DNA of 64,000 bases, taken from assembly GCA_035771165.1 (NCBI GenBank), contig JAWNZC010000232.1:387001-451000 (forward strand). Reading direction: 5' to 3'. Under the pieces are notes generated by a model. That model was not told the DNA's origin and ran no database searches. It worked only from the letters and a program-made list of their open reading frames with translations. Every line of letters begins with the position of its first letter. Positions within the stretch are counted from its first letter, which is position 1. Both the position numbers and the translations under genes were made by a program. Source of the DNA: Paragorgia papillata. Lineage: Eukaryota > Cnidaria > Anthozoa > Scleralcyonacea > Coralliidae. This document shows positions 13,342 through 25,634 of this stretch, piece by piece.

Positions 13342-13433
13342 TTGTGAAGCTTGTAAAACTTTTTAACAGAAACACAGTCAAGATTAGCTATAGTTGCATG
13401 AACAACGTCAAGTCTATTATCACGAAACATAAT
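13266..13433. repeat. Hairpin of Penelope coding sequence, arms 76 bp
   Basis: Nearly perfect arms at 13,266-13,341 and 13,358-13,433 are separated by about 16 bp including AAGCTT. The arm is coding sequence of the GIY-YIG gene, so a fold-back or inversion joined two copies here. It marks the switch from minus-strand nuclease to plus-strand reverse transcriptase. Confidence 0.8.
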
Positions 13434-13529
13434 ATAAGTAAGTAATATAAGTATATCGAAATATAGTAAGGTTAGATATACTGTTAGATTCATTTCATGC
13501 TCAAGATACAAAACATGCTCTACAGATTT

Positions 13530-14110
13530 TCGACCTAATACATTTCAGCGGTTCCACTAAATTAATTTTCACTATGGATGTTAAGTGAATCTACACAGTC
13601 ATTCCTCACCACGATGGTCTGGAAGCTTTGAAGTTTTTCTTTGACCAACGCAACGTTTTGGAACCATCCACCACTATCTTACTTCGCTTGGCAGAACTAG
13701 TACTCACCCTCAACAATTTTTCATTTGATACCAAAATGGGCCTTAGCTACGCAAACTTATTTGTTGGTTATGTTGAAAGACAAATCTTTGAACGATACAC
13801 TGGACCCTTTCCTGATCTCTTTAAGAGATTGATTGTTTCGGAACAGCATTGTGCTCACGTGTAAATTTAGAGAGATTTATTAATTATGTTAATGATATCC
13901 ATCCAGCACTCAAATTCACATGGGAAATCAGTGAAACCTGTGTGTCGTTCCTGGATATCTTGGTATCAATTAGTGATAATGCGCTCATGGCTTCTGTCTC
14001 TTATAAACCGACCGATTCACATAGTTACCTTTTATTTTCATCCTCTCATCCCAAACACACTAAACAATCCATTCCATACTTTCAATTTCTGCGACTTCGC
14101 CGCCTAGTTA
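13530..14110 (+). pseudogene. Penelope-like reverse transcriptase fragment
   Basis: Plus strand. A motif-A-like segment (FTMDVK, then IYTVIPHHDG) carries an in-frame TGA at about 13,586. It is followed by LKFFFDQR, an ILLRLAELVLTL helix, KMGLSYANLFVGYVE, then (shifted at about 13,855) FINYVNDIHPALKFTWE, VSFLDI, YKPTDSHSYL and HPKHTKQSIP. These are characteristic Penelope-family segments. The QQ-GVAMG stretch before KMG and the catalytic YIDD region are missing. This is a decayed copy with internal deletions, opposite in strand to the nuclease fragment. Confidence 0.75.
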
Positions 14111-14660
14111 CTTTCTGCGACTTCGTCGTCCCACACTTTCAAGGACAGTACTCATACAACAAGACGCCCGCTAGGCGTTATCTCGGGCTACTGGGCATGG
14201 GCAATGGGATGGTGATGTGGAGAACGAGATTGGTGGAGGAGGAAATGTTACTAGAAAGCTAGTTAGAAAGCGCACTCACTTGTTTTACAAAGAACAATTG
14301 TTTATTGACTACTATTTTAAACTTACATGCATGGACAACCTAGATTGGGACAACATAGAATTGATAATACTGAAAGCCATCATGGCATTGGTTTAACTAT
14401 ATCTCGAACTATATGTATGGTATTGTGACATTTTGTGCACATATTACACTTTAATATTTTAGTTATTGTTAATAAATTGTTTAGATGGTGTTCACAGATC
14501 TGGCATAACGATATCTGAAGGCCGCAACAGCACTGGTCTTGCTATATGTCAAGTTAGCATCACCATGTTCAATTGTACATACTTTTGGCATTCTTACATA
14601 TAAGTTTGGTGTTCACATAATTATACTGTATAACTTTGGCATTGATACATATACTTAACC
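14111..14660. other. No gene recognised
   Basis: Unremarkable AT-rich sequence after the Penelope fragment. A frame tail to 14,262 is out-of-frame continuation. Confidence 0.4.
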
Positions 14661-15390
14661 AGATATGTCAATGTTATAAAGTCATTTAATACCAGAATAA
14701 TAAATTGGTTGGTGATGGTTTAATAGTCCAACTCACAACTCCAACTGTGTGGTCCGAGAGGCCCGTTACCTCAGACACCAGTGTTAATTTGTTTGCTGTT
14801 TCATAAATATCAGATGTCAATGTTAAAGTCGTTTAATACCAGAGTAATAAATTGGTGGTTCACGGTTTAATAGTCCAACTCCAATTTTGGGGTCGTATAG
14901 CCCTTTACTTCAGACACCAGTGTTAATTTGTTTGCACTTTCATCAATACCAGATACAGTATTTCAATGTTATAAAGTCATTTAATACCAGAGTTATTTCA
15001 TAAATTGGTGGTTGACGGTTTAATAGTCCTACTCACAACTCCAACCGTGTGGTCCTAGAGGCCCTTTACTTCAGACACCAGTGTTAATTTGTTTACTCTT
15101 TCATTAATACCAGATGTCAATGTTATAAAGTCATTTAATACCAGAGTAATAAATTGGTGGTTGACGGTTTAATTAGTCCAACTGCAACTGTGTCATCATA
15201 GAATGGTAGAAGCCATTTACTTCAGATGCCAGTGTTAATTTGTTTGCTCTTTCATTAAACCAGATACACCAATGTTATAAAGTAATTTGAAATATTTACC
15301 AGAGGAATTGGTGGTTGGTGCTGTAATGGTCCAAGTCACAACTTCAACAGTATATCAATATTGCTGAGGCTTTTCATGATTCTACCAGAT
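14661..15390. repeat. 150-bp tandem repeat, almost five units
   Basis: Units begin at about 14,661, 14,812, 14,951, 15,112 and 15,262, each near AGATNTGTCAATGTT and containing AAGTCATTTAATACCAG, ATAAATTGGTGGTTGACGG and CAGACACCAGTGTTAATTTG. Unit lengths vary from 139 to 161 bp and the last unit is degenerate. There is no coding content. Confidence 0.85.
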
Positions 15391-16084
15391 ATTTAGTTTT
15401 ATTTAAAATATGAAACAGAGAGAAAACAAGTGGGTTAAAAAGCTATGCATGCATGGGAACTTTGCAATATTAAAGGTCATTTACGTAGAGATTCAGTATA
15501 CTTTTTTACTTACGAATTTGTTGTCCAATAGTTCAGCCAGGTTGTCCATGTGTTCAAGTCCTTTTCAGGAAAGAGGCACTGAGTATAGGTGCACCATATA
15601 AACACACACTTGGCTGCTGTTATGCTGTATATATATGAGGAACATGTCTGGTTCAAAGTTGTTTCTATGATAAATATTATCTTAATACTCAATATATGCA
15701 TCAAAATCTTAATATTAAATGAACATCAAGATATGGATAACATACTTTTGACAAAATTACAAACAAAGGTTCAAAGCACTTTAATACAACATTGAATATA
15801 AATCCTAATGGATCAATAAGACTACTGTCCATTGCCGATCTCAAACTCAAAGACAAGCAACAGTCAGTAAAAACACAAATGGTACATAGAACATGTGCAT
15901 ACAAGCTTCCTACTCAGCATAACAAATATAAAATTCGTTTAGTAATATTAAAAGCACATATAAAATAATAGATACTGTCGTGATCAATGTCAATAAACAG
16001 GAGAAAGCCGTTACTAGTAGGTGGTCTGTAATAAATTTGTGGACTGTCTTCATGGACAAACCTTAATGTCAGCAATATTACTGA
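15391..16084. other. No gene recognised
   Basis: AT-rich spacer. Short frames on both strands at 15,410-15,900 show no motif or splice context. Confidence 0.4.
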
Positions 16085-16372
16085 TCAACTACTCATGAAT
16101 TCACCAATACCGTCGGAAAACACCTCAACCCAACTCGATCAAAGGCAAAAGAACTCGAAGTCTCGAAAAAACAGAGCACGCAACGTGCCTTTACAGTTTC
16201 GCAAGCCCTGACGGGATGATGCAATAATGCCTCTTTTGTGTGGCGAAAAAAAAATAACAAACGGAGCCGAAACCTAGACTCGGCTACCACAGTAGCCCGA
16301 GTAATAAAGAATTTATAATATGAACTAAGAAACCTTCGTGAAAGTATCTTACCTTTTCTCCTAAGACGCCAA
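16085..16372. repeat. Direct duplication, copy 1 (pairs with 16,866-17,180)
   Basis: About 285 bp are repeated in the same orientation some 780 bp downstream with few differences (landmarks ACCGTCGGAAAACACCTC and TTTTCTCCTAAGACG). This copy includes only the last part of an exon on the minus strand with its GTAAGA donor, so the downstream copy is the more complete one. Confidence 0.85.
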
Positions 16373-16588
16373 AGAGCAATCCTTTACATTTTATCAGTAA
16401 TTAATGTAGGTTAGGAAGAAGCTTTTATACGAAGACTCAAAATATGCCCCCAATCGTACTGCATTAAACCACAGCAAAAAATAATATAAACGAACATACA
16501 GTATATTAGAAATCTAAAATATCACACAATACCAATACTTACTTCTCCAGACGATACAACAACCGACAGACCTGCTTGATCGGGAGAA

Positions 16589-17471
16589 CTACAGGGATAA
16601 TTGCTGGTTTACACTTTCTTCTTCATTTTCACCGTCACTCACAGCAATTGTAACCTACAAATATACACAAACAGAAAAGCTGAAATTACTAAATAGTTGT
16701 AGTTCATATCCACAGCCGACAACGAATTTTGAATAAATATTGAGGCCAATGGCAATGTATAAGATCGATCGTCCACACAAAGTATAAATGGTCCGCAACG
16801 ATTAAAATTCTCTCCCATTTAACTAGTTCACTACTATAAGCAAACTACTAATGGACAAACCTTGTCAGCAACATTACTGATCAACTACTCATGAATTCAC
16901 CAACACCGTCGGAAAACACCTCAACCCAACTCGATCAAAGGCAAAAGAACTCGAAGTCTCGAAAAAACAGAGCACGCAACGTGCCTTTACAGTTTCGCAA
17001 GGCCTGACGGGATGATGCAACAATGCCACTTTTGTGTGGCGAAAAAAAAAATAACAAACGGAGACGAAACCTAGACTCGGCTACCACAGGTAGCCCGAGT
17101 AATAAAGAATTTATAATATGAACTAAGAAACCTTCGTGAAAGCATCTTACCTTTTCTCCTAAGACGTCTAAGAGCAATCCTTTACATTTTTGGCGCAATT
17201 TAATTAAAGGAAGGGAATTCGGAAAACTCCTCAATTCAACTTCATCTTTATACAAGGCTTGAATGTTCTCGCCATCTAATAATTCGTTCTGTATACGTAT
17301 ACAAATATTTTAAAAATTAATACAAAAGTTACATTAATAATACAAAATTCATGAACTGAAAAATGGGATGGGTAACTCACCAAAACGTTCCACAACATCA
17401 TTAGGAAAATCACGGCACACCAACCAGTCTGTCAAACCCAAACACGTAAAAAATTTCTTGTAAATATCCAT
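16589..17471 (-). pseudogene. Small SAM-domain-like gene, three exons, minus strand
   Basis: Candidate exons: 17,381-17,471 (ATG at 17,469-17,471; begins MDIYKKFF; GTGAGT donor), 17,151-17,288 (acceptor TATACAG; 46 codons; GTAAGA donor) and 16,589-16,654 (acceptor TTTGTAG; 22 codons to TAG). Exons 2 and 3 join in phase. The first two exons resemble a SAM fold: W and FP-type residues, ENELLDGENIQAL, then LPLIKLRQKCKGLL. Exon 1 ends in phase 1 while exon 2 opens in phase 0, so a 1-nt change or a missing exon breaks the model. The exon 2 region is duplicated at 16,085-16,372. I am fairly sure of the exons and less sure that the gene works. Confidence 0.45.
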
Positions 17472-18203
17472 TGATGTACAGTAGGCTTGCTCAAGCTAAG
17501 TCTGACTTACAAAAGCTCGGACTGATATACTCAAAATACAGCTGTAGAAGGCTCATATTTCTACTCCCCTAAAATATGTCACATGACCGGAAGATTAACT
17601 CCCGACCAATAGAAATTTTTGAAACGAGATAAGACCACTTCTTTCACAGTTTCACCTGAAGCTGTTTTTGTTGCCAAAATCAGATAAAAAGCACTTTCTC
17701 CCGATCCCAATCCGATTTGACGCGAGAGTCGAATTGGCACAGGAGCCGCTTTCAATTAGCAAAAAGGAGCCAAAATGGGGCCAACTGGGGCTGATATGGA
17801 CATCATAAACGACCCCAAAACTGGGGCTAAAACCGACCTTAGCATGAGAGTCGTTTTGATTTGAGGGGTTAATTGGAAAATGGTGGGGCTGATTTGGAAA
17901 ATGACCCTGTGAGTGTCGATCTAGCTTCCAAATGCCGAAATGAGAATGGGCATGGGGCCAAAACAGCTTTGGCCTTCGCTACATTTACCCCGCTAAGTAG
18001 GCCAGCTACGTCTTCTGCAAAAGCTATTACATTAGAAAAACTAAAATGCGTTAGCAGTGGGCAGTTGAGTCTGGCTAACAAAAAATGCATTAAATATTTC
18101 TGCCCTAATGCAACTGTCATTCGGAACATCAACATGATTCACCAAGCATCATTCATTAGCTCGATATCATCCCATTTCGCTTATTATTTCAAAAGTTACC
18201 GGT
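17472..18203. other. No gene recognised
   Basis: Contains imperfect repeats of GGGGCTGATTTGGAAAATG-type sequence at 17,790-17,905. Overlapping frames on both strands at 17,870-18,210 show no motif. It may include upstream sequence of the gene that starts at 18,204. Confidence 0.4.
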
Positions 18204-19647
18204 GTGCATTTTAGTTCCTCCTCCATAAGAAGTTATTTTCCAAAAGTATCTAAGAATTTATTGAAGGGCAATGCTGGAAACGAAAATGGTGTTGTTCGCT
18301 GGGTATATTCCAAGGCGGAAACAGAAAAGTTCTTAGACGTTGCAAGAGGTATTTTATGGGAAATTGTGCTTGAACCAGAAATTTTAATGGAATCTACAGC
18401 CTATTTTCTGGGGGAAAACTTAAAGATGATCTGCAGTCGTAGTATCACAAAAGAGGCTGGCATGGAATTGCACCACTGGCAAGCCTTTCCCGATCAGTTT
18501 CGTAGAATCACTCGTTTGTCAAACCTCTCCAGTTGGATACCATGGTATAATGCAGATGTTGATACTATCTATTTGTACTATTTCGGGAAGACGCTAGGAT
18601 ATGCAGACAAAGAGGTTTATATATCCAGAAGTGGTGAATGGAATTTTCGTGTACATGGAGTTGAAAAAAATAAGGCAAAAATAGATGCGTTTAAAACCGG
18701 TCCAAGGCAAATCGTTAAAATGGAATCATTAATAACATTATTGCAACTAATTGAAAACTGTAAGATATGTAATGGCTGTGGAAACTTAGAATCATGTGAA
18801 AATTTGGTTTGTGAAAATGGAAAAAGTATGTTTAAAAAAAGGACGGTAAAGAAGGTGTTCTAATTGAAAAGGAACTATTGAGATCAACTGAATGTTCGTT
18901 ACTTGTACACGTGGAAGATAAATCTGGTTCATGCTCATCGTGTAAAAACTGTACTCACTACTTAAGAACTCTTTGTCGAGGAAAAAAACGGCAATGGATA
19001 ACAATTCGTCAGCATCAACTAGATACGACTACAAAACTAAGTAAGAACTTATTGAAACTGCTAGGGAGTCCGCAAAGTCTATTAAGACACTTAAGTCAAA
19101 ATTTCAAAGAGTTAAAGAGGCCCAAACCGAGATTATTGATGTGGGACCAACATCGCACGCTGATCTAAAGCACCTATTCAATGAACTATATGTTGGTATA
19201 GCAAGAAACAAAGAACGAAGATGTCACCTTCTTTGTCAGTGGGGTGAGTGTAATTCCTCTGAATTTGAGAACGTTGAAGTGCTGTACATTCATTGTAAAA
19301 AAACACATCGAACGCCTCGACACTAAAACAATCGCTCCAGTAGATCGATTATATCGCTGTAAATGGAATGGCTGTACAAAAAATTACTCCAAACTCAAAC
19401 TACTCGAAAATCACATTAGAGAGCATACTGGAAAGTTGAATGATGAATTTCTGGAAATACTTTTAAGCGATCAAGCTAAAGCTTTAAATACGGATTCAAG
19501 ACAGATGAGATGGCACCCCCTTGTAATAAAATGGTGTGTTCGAATGTATATCAAATCGCACGGCTTATACGAAGATCTTAGAAATTCTGGAGGATTTAAA
19601 CTACCCAGTGGAAGAACGCTGTCCGAATATAAAAACTTTTGTTCGCC
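18204..19647 (+). pseudogene. P-superfamily transposase with C2H2 fingers, N-terminal part (interrupted)
   Basis: From the ATG at 18,204 a protein can be followed through three 1-nt shifts (about 18,835, 19,060 and 19,296). The first and last are in A-runs, so assembly error is possible. Order: a domain with GVVRW/YSK and a Cys-rich end (CKIC...CGNLESC), a second Cys pair (CSSCKNC), then two GLI-like C2H2 fingers (CQWGEC... and YRCKWNGC with HIREH), then a P-transposase segment with WHPLVIKWCVRM, LRNSGGFKLPS and a YKNFCSP end. The same segment in the nested copy reads YHPQIIRFALSL and LPSERVLRDYKNYF. The gene stops abruptly at 19,647, where the nested element inserts; its continuation is at 26,531. 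Fingers instead of a THAP domain are the unusual point. Confidence 0.7.
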
Positions 19648-19860
19648 CGCGGTTAATAGAAGGGAGACTGGTTAGGCTAGCTGTACCACGTGACAAAATA
19701 TGGGATTGTCCACCGGTTATTCGTATCACGTGATGCGGAGTGTGCATAGCTTGTGAAAGCTCTGTTTGCGGTCAGTGAAAATTCACGTTGGAAAACTCTC
19801 GATTATTGCTATCGTATCACTCTTTTGTTCTGTATTATCTTCGCATGTCAATTTAAATAC

Positions 19861-22108
19861 ATGCCTGGCCGTAATTGTGCGTTTTATGGCTGTCCAAACA
19901 GCGCAACGTACGGGGTTTCGCTATTTAAAATCCCTGTCGTTCGTGCCGACGATGGTGAAGAGACTTCGTCGTCGAAGAAGAAAGCAAGGGCAGAATGGCT
20001 TCATTTGATCTTAAGAACAAGGGACATGACGCCCGAGTTAAAGAAACGCAGGGAGCCGAACAATATTTATGTCTGTGAAATACATTTCAAGCCAGATTGC
20101 ATTTTAACAAGTAAGTTTGAACTGATATAAGGATATTTGTGCTTGTTATTTAAATGACGACATGGCTCAGTGACGACAAGACGTCAGAACAGAACAAAGA
20201 GCTCTTTATGAATAATACAGTTTCTTAATGTCGATATTATACTTAATTTGTAGATCCCAAAAGAAAAAATGCAATTACTGGCAGCGTCCCCACCGAAAAT
20301 TTGCCCACGAGAAGTCATGAAGCGGAGAAAAAAGAACGCCGAACTCTGGTAAGAAGAATCACTGACATGTTTGAAGAAATGCCGTCTACTTCTGCTTCAT
20401 CATTGTCCACTGTCGAAGACGTGCTTGAACAGCTTGACGAAGAAGCGTTAGCCCCATGGGAAATGAATAAATCCAAAAAGGATGACGTTAAATTCGAGCT
20501 GTATGATGGTATACACAGTATTGCCAAATACAGTGTTACTGTCAATTCAGCATTAGAATTTACTGTTTATGCTTTTCATTGGCCCATTCCTGACGACCAC
20601 AGTATTTACAATGAAATAAAGCGTTCCGTCAGAGGTGACGGGGTTAAGGAACTGCTATCCTTAGTGGAAAGCTCCTGCTTGTGTGATGGATTGCCTAAAG
20701 ATCATCAGTCAATATCTGTGGCTGTTGACCCAAACACAGACATCACACATCATCTTCCAGGAACAATTATTCGTCATTCAGTCCCTAAATCTTTATCCTC
20801 AACCCAGTTTGATGTATCCGTTCAGTCTCGCTCTGCTGATTGTCGAGTAATTCTGGACACATCTAACCCCAAAGAAGAAGTGTGTAGTCCATGCTCCAGT
20901 GCCAGCTATTCATTGAAGAGAGCTGAGAGGAAAAAGACAAAGGCATCATCAACCCCAGCAAAAAAGCAAGGCATCCCTTGCTGCATGTGGGGCAGAAAAG
21001 TTGCGAGCAACTGTAAAAGAAGCAAGGCTTCAGTGCAAGCAGTTGGAGGACCAGCTACAAGAGCTACAAAGCAAAATTGGTGAGGATGGAGTGAGCATCA
21101 GTGATTCTTTGGAGAAGGACCTTCTCAAAATAATGGGAGGGCAAAATCTTGAAGCTACTCCACACATGAAGTTTTTTTGGCAAGAACAGATGAAGCTTTT
21201 GCAAGCCAACAAAATGGGAAGAAGATACCACCCACAAATAATTAGATTTGCCTTGTCCCTGCATGGAAAATCACCATCTGCTTATCGAGAGCTTAGAGAT
21301 AGTGGTGCTTTAATTCTACCGAGCGAGCGGGTTCTACGGGATTACAAGAACTATTTTAAGCCAAAAGCTGGGATAAACAAGGAAAATGTGGAATCGCTAC
21401 GAGAAAAAGCTTCTTCCTTTCGTGGTGCTCAACAATATGTTGCACTTGTCATAGATGAGATGAAACTCCAGTCTAATCTCGTCTTTGACAACCCAAGTCC
21501 TGAGTCGGTCAGTTGCAATATCCCTGGAAGAAAGTGGAAATGAAGAGGTCCTGCGAACTGCGCAGTTCTGTATGATGATGAATGATTTCTTTGACGGTAC
21601 AAATGTGAGGTCACCGACTGAACATGTCAGGAAGAAAAATCATTTCATCAAGCCATACACCTCCCAAGATGATGAGCGATTCACGTGGCTGAAGAATGTG
21701 TCCTTACAGTACCTGGAGAATTGGAAGAAGAGAACGCTGACTAAGGAAGGAAATTACTCTCTTGATGCCTGAGGGAAAATGTTTATTTCTAGCCAGACCT
21801 ATGAGGGCTTCAAGATCTCCATCTACTCATATGTTGAGGTCATCCAATTTTTGCTTGCTGAGGGGTTTGAGTATGTCATGAGTGAGAGGTTTATGCAGGA
21901 TGTGGTGGAAGATTACTTTGGGCACCAAAGAGCAAAAGGAGGACGGTCAGATAACCCAACAGCCCAGCAATTTGGTTACAATGATCTAACCATTGCAGCC
22001 CAAAGAGATATTGCACCAGTTGTGAGAGGTAATGTTGGAGGCCGATATGAGAAAGAGAAGTGGTACAAAGTCAGCAATGAACCAGTGCATAAAAGAAAGA
22101 AAAAGTAA
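19861..22108 (+). pseudogene. THAP-domain P-superfamily transposase, internally deleted
   Basis: Exon 1 (19,861-20,110) encodes a THAP zinc finger: C6, C11, W46, and C72-x2-H75 in YVCEIHF. A GTAAGT donor and a TTTGTAG acceptor give exon 2 from 20,254, in phase. Then come an acidic linker, a 1-nt shift near 20,957 (A-run), a coiled-coil (LQCKQLEDQLQELQSKI) and the P-type core (RYHPQIIRFALSL, LPSERVLRDYKNYF, VALVIDEMKLQSNLVF). Near 21,500 most of the catalytic region is missing and the frame shifts straight to the C-terminal part (ISLEESGNEEVLRTAQF, FFDGTNVRS, then after a TGA at 21,770 MFISSQTYEGF, VVEDYFGHQR, NPTAQQFGYNDLTI). It is dead by deletion, frameshifts and a stop. The THAP domain would bind the element ends. 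Confidence 0.85.
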
Positions 22109-24017
22109 CTTTGTTTACACTCTTCTGTATACATTTAGAAATATATTAAGGTACATCCACACAATTCTGTTTCCCCTTCTGATTCATCTGATTTACATGC
22201 AAAATTAACAACAATATAGGATTTGTAAGCAAATTATGACCCCATTTTCATTAGTAAATCACATGCATTTAGAAGAGAATCAAATTGTGCAAATGTGCCT
22301 TCCAGTAGAAAATGTTCTAACATAAATAGATTGTTCTAGTGAAACCTGGGTTCAGTTCTGATAAAGAGTTCTGGTTTGAAACATCGAGCCCTTCATCGGA
22401 GTGAAACCTGGCTGGGTTTCAGGTTGCACTCTTTTTAAAAGCCTTGACTGAAAACACCAGGCTATGAGGTAATCATTCCTACATTTTGGCTTACCAGTTA
22501 CCACTGTGGAACATTTTCTATTTGATTAGTGCACTGCCTAGTCAGCACCATGTTTTATTAGATATTTTTAGAAATTTATACTGTAGTTTATTACTGTTCT
22601 TGGTATTATGTGCGAGCTTGGTTGATGTAACTGATGTTGGGTAGACATTCATCAAGCTCAAATCCTCAGAAAATGTTTCTGAGCCCCATACAAGAACTGA
22701 ACATGCAACCTTCTAGATATGATGACTCTTTAGATGCTCTAACCACCGAGACTCGTCGAGAGCTAAGGTTGCAAATTCATAGTCATAGGTGGCTATACTT
22801 TGTTCTTAACACTTTTCCATCCGGTATGTTTTTCTTGACAGGCAAAATTGCCTGCCATTAGTTAAAAAGGTCCCATCAGTGGGAAGGAGTTAAGCATTGT
22901 CAGCAAGCAAATATTGTATAAGAAATGTGTTGTCAATGAGAATAATTAAGTCAATAAGTAACAAAACTTTATCAAATTCATTAAAAATTCATGAAGAAAA
23001 TTCAAAAGAAATAAATATTTTATCAATATCTGTAAATTGCATAAAAATTCTTCCTGATTTACATAAACTTTCTCCTCAATTTACTTAGCTAAAATCACTC
23101 CAACTTGAAAAATAGTTTGAAAACATGGCTATTTACTAGATTAGATAATATGTAATTTACTATGGCTCTCTTGCAACTCGCCTTGTAAATCAGATTCAGA
23201 TCGGTTAAATAACAAGAAATAAGAAAGTAAATTACTGTAGTATTGTTGGTAACCACTGTTTAAATATTTTTGCAATAATGCAAGTGAGATGTAATTAGAA
23301 ATAAAAGTTTACTTTCAGTACCAACTACCAAAATATTTTCTCAATCTATTTAACAACTCCGATAAAAAGCACAGTAGTTTATTCATGAAAAATTTTTATG
23401 TAATTAGGAGTCATAACAGAATGTAAATGATTGAAATGTAGTTGTTCAAAAAGCAATTAATTATTTTAATATTGTAGCATGGTTTACTAAGAATGTTGTA
23501 GACAAAAGTAGAATTAAAAATGATTTCCAAGACAGTCTAAGCTTAATAATGATACAGAAATTACTGAAATATAGAAATATGTAAACAACAGGTATCTGTA
23601 GATCCTTTGAATGTCTTAGAAATGTCTCAAATGAGTTTGAGTTTTTTTAAGACCTAAAAAGTTTTAAGACAAACATTTTGGTTTTGCTGTGCATAAACTA
23701 ATGTTGATACAGCCTTACCGCATGTTTCGGCAATGAATTTGTTCAAATCATTTACCTCAATCTATACTGGTGAAATCAAAACTTGCCTCAGTATCTTGAT
23801 CACAGATATTCAAAATACTTGTCTTAAACTTTGCTTGTGGAAAGCTGCAGACACCTCAACTAGGTCTATACATGTATGTACAGTATTTAGAAAATATAAT
23901 TAGTACTAATATATCTGATATCTTCACAAGTAAAATATGTCACTGTTTCTCAACAGAACTTTTTACGTTTACTGTACGGGCAATGATATTTCACCAATTT
24001 CAATTCAATAATAAACA
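22109..24017. other. Non-coding interior of the nested P element
   Basis: AT-rich sequence between the two genes of the element. A 75-codon frame at 22,634-22,861 and a 63-codon frame at 22,897-23,088 have no recognisable motif. Confidence 0.4.
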
Positions 24018-24148
24018 GAATATTACATGACCACTTGGAGATATGAATTTTATCTTTTCGTTGTTACTCATTCACTTCACTCATTTGTAAAAGATATTAC
24101 CAATACTCAAAGATAAAATTTGATTTCCACATGGTCATGTAATATTCT
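24018..24148. mobile_element. Palindromic MITE, 131 bp
   Basis: The left arm (GAATATTACATGACCA, then ATTTTATCTTT) is mirrored at the right (AAGATAAAATTTG, then TGGTCATGTAATATTC). The loop is about 40 bp. It is non-autonomous and of unknown superfamily. Confidence 0.6.
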
Positions 24149-24192
24149 ATATAGCAACAATACTTTATAGTGTGTATATAGTACTCAATGAT

Positions 24193-25496
24193 TTATTTAC
24201 AGTGTATATAATTATTATAATACTCACAATGGTTTCTATTTGAAATATTTACAATGATATTTATATTGTTTTTTTCAGCTGAACTTTGTTTCGTGTCCTT
24301 TCTAAGTGCCCTTTTATTTCCTTGTTTCTCCTTGATTTTATATTTAGTTACATAATCATTGGCATATAAAAAAGATCTGACAACATTTTCCAAACATAAT
24401 TTTTGGATAGAACCAGATGGATTGATACCAGATGACATTACAATGTTATCCAATAATGATTTAACTGTGGGAGATCTCAAGGTAGAAAAGCATATGTTCT
24501 CGGTGGGGTATTTCTTAGGACTAGCTTTGATTTGTTCACTTCTTTTCTAAAAGAGATTTCAGCTTCTTCCAAGATTCCCACCAAATCGTCGCATGGAGTG
24601 ACAAGGCCACCTCTAGTTCGGGCTGATATAAAACTGCTTGACTGATCTGAGGACTTCATGTTCTGCAGTAACGCTTGCAGCTCCTCGTTTTGTGGGCCAG
24701 ACTTGCGTTTGTTTGTTTGGAACAATTTCGAAACAATATACCCACCAATATATGAAAGAGGCCCACGTTCAGTCGGGTCGATTTGCATAGCTTGTTCAGC
24801 AGGTTTGGATGTCGATTCTCCCTCATCTCTCATTTGGCTTACATTGTAAAACCCAACCAAATGATCTGGAATGTGGATCATAATCAAGTTTGCTGCCCTG
24901 AAGTCCTTACAGTTTAACAGTTCACACGATCGTGGGATTAAGCCATAGAAAGACTCAAGCAGTTTGTCTTGATTATTCTTCCGACAGAATCTTACATATA
25001 ATGGCAATAAAACATTGAAAAAAGCTTCGCTCGATGATACACTTTTTAAATTAGTGTTTATTTCATCTCCGTATATGTTCTCTTCTATGAGATTGTTTTT
25101 GATGGTTTCCACAATCGAAGCTACTGTATTTTTACAAAGAGGTGTCTTGCTTTGATCAGAACCAGAGTCAACACTTTCGTCTCGATGTTTCGAATTTGTA
25201 TGCCTTGTTAACCCACCTTCAGATTTGCAAACTTTAGCGCACTTTGGGCATGGAAATGATTTCTGGCCTTCAATTTCAATCAAGGCATCCAAAAATTCCT
25301 CGTCTACTTCGCCACTGTCCGTCTCCGTGAGATCAACAGCGATATTCATGTGATACAAATCACTAGCAACATCCACATCACAATGCTGACCTTCACTTTC
25401 GGCTTCTAAACCACGTTCTTCTTCCTCAGCCGCTGTTCTTTCTTCCAAATGCTTCCGAACATCAGGCTCAACATCCATATCGTGCTCCATGTCCAT
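24193..25496 (-). pseudogene. Accessory C2H2 zinc-finger protein of the nested P element
   Basis: The frame 25,496-24,477 (339 codons, starting MDMEHDMD) encodes an acidic N terminus, one C2H2 finger near residue 80 (FPCPKCAKVCKSEGGLTRH...H), a mainly helical middle, YIGGYIVSKLF, and RTRGGLVTPCDDL followed by EEAEISFR. A frameshift near 24,490 leads into a frame to 24,193 with LCLENVVRSFLYANDYV and KYKIKEKQGNKRALRKDTK. The RGGL/E..FR and VRSF..A.D...KYK pattern resembles C termini I associate with cnidarian mobile-element ORFs; I cannot name the family. It runs opposite to the transposase inside the same terminal repeats. It may assist DNA binding or be a second transposition protein, which is inference. 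Confidence 0.6.
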
Positions 25497-25634
25497 AATG
25501 TATCTCTAACCGTGCTCTAACCGAACAAAACCCTCTCAATTTGTATCGAACGCGACTAACCCCTTATCAACGCCTTTGAAAGCTTCTGAAGTGATGACTA
25601 CTCCGCATCACGTGATATTTTTTCCTCCGATCCC

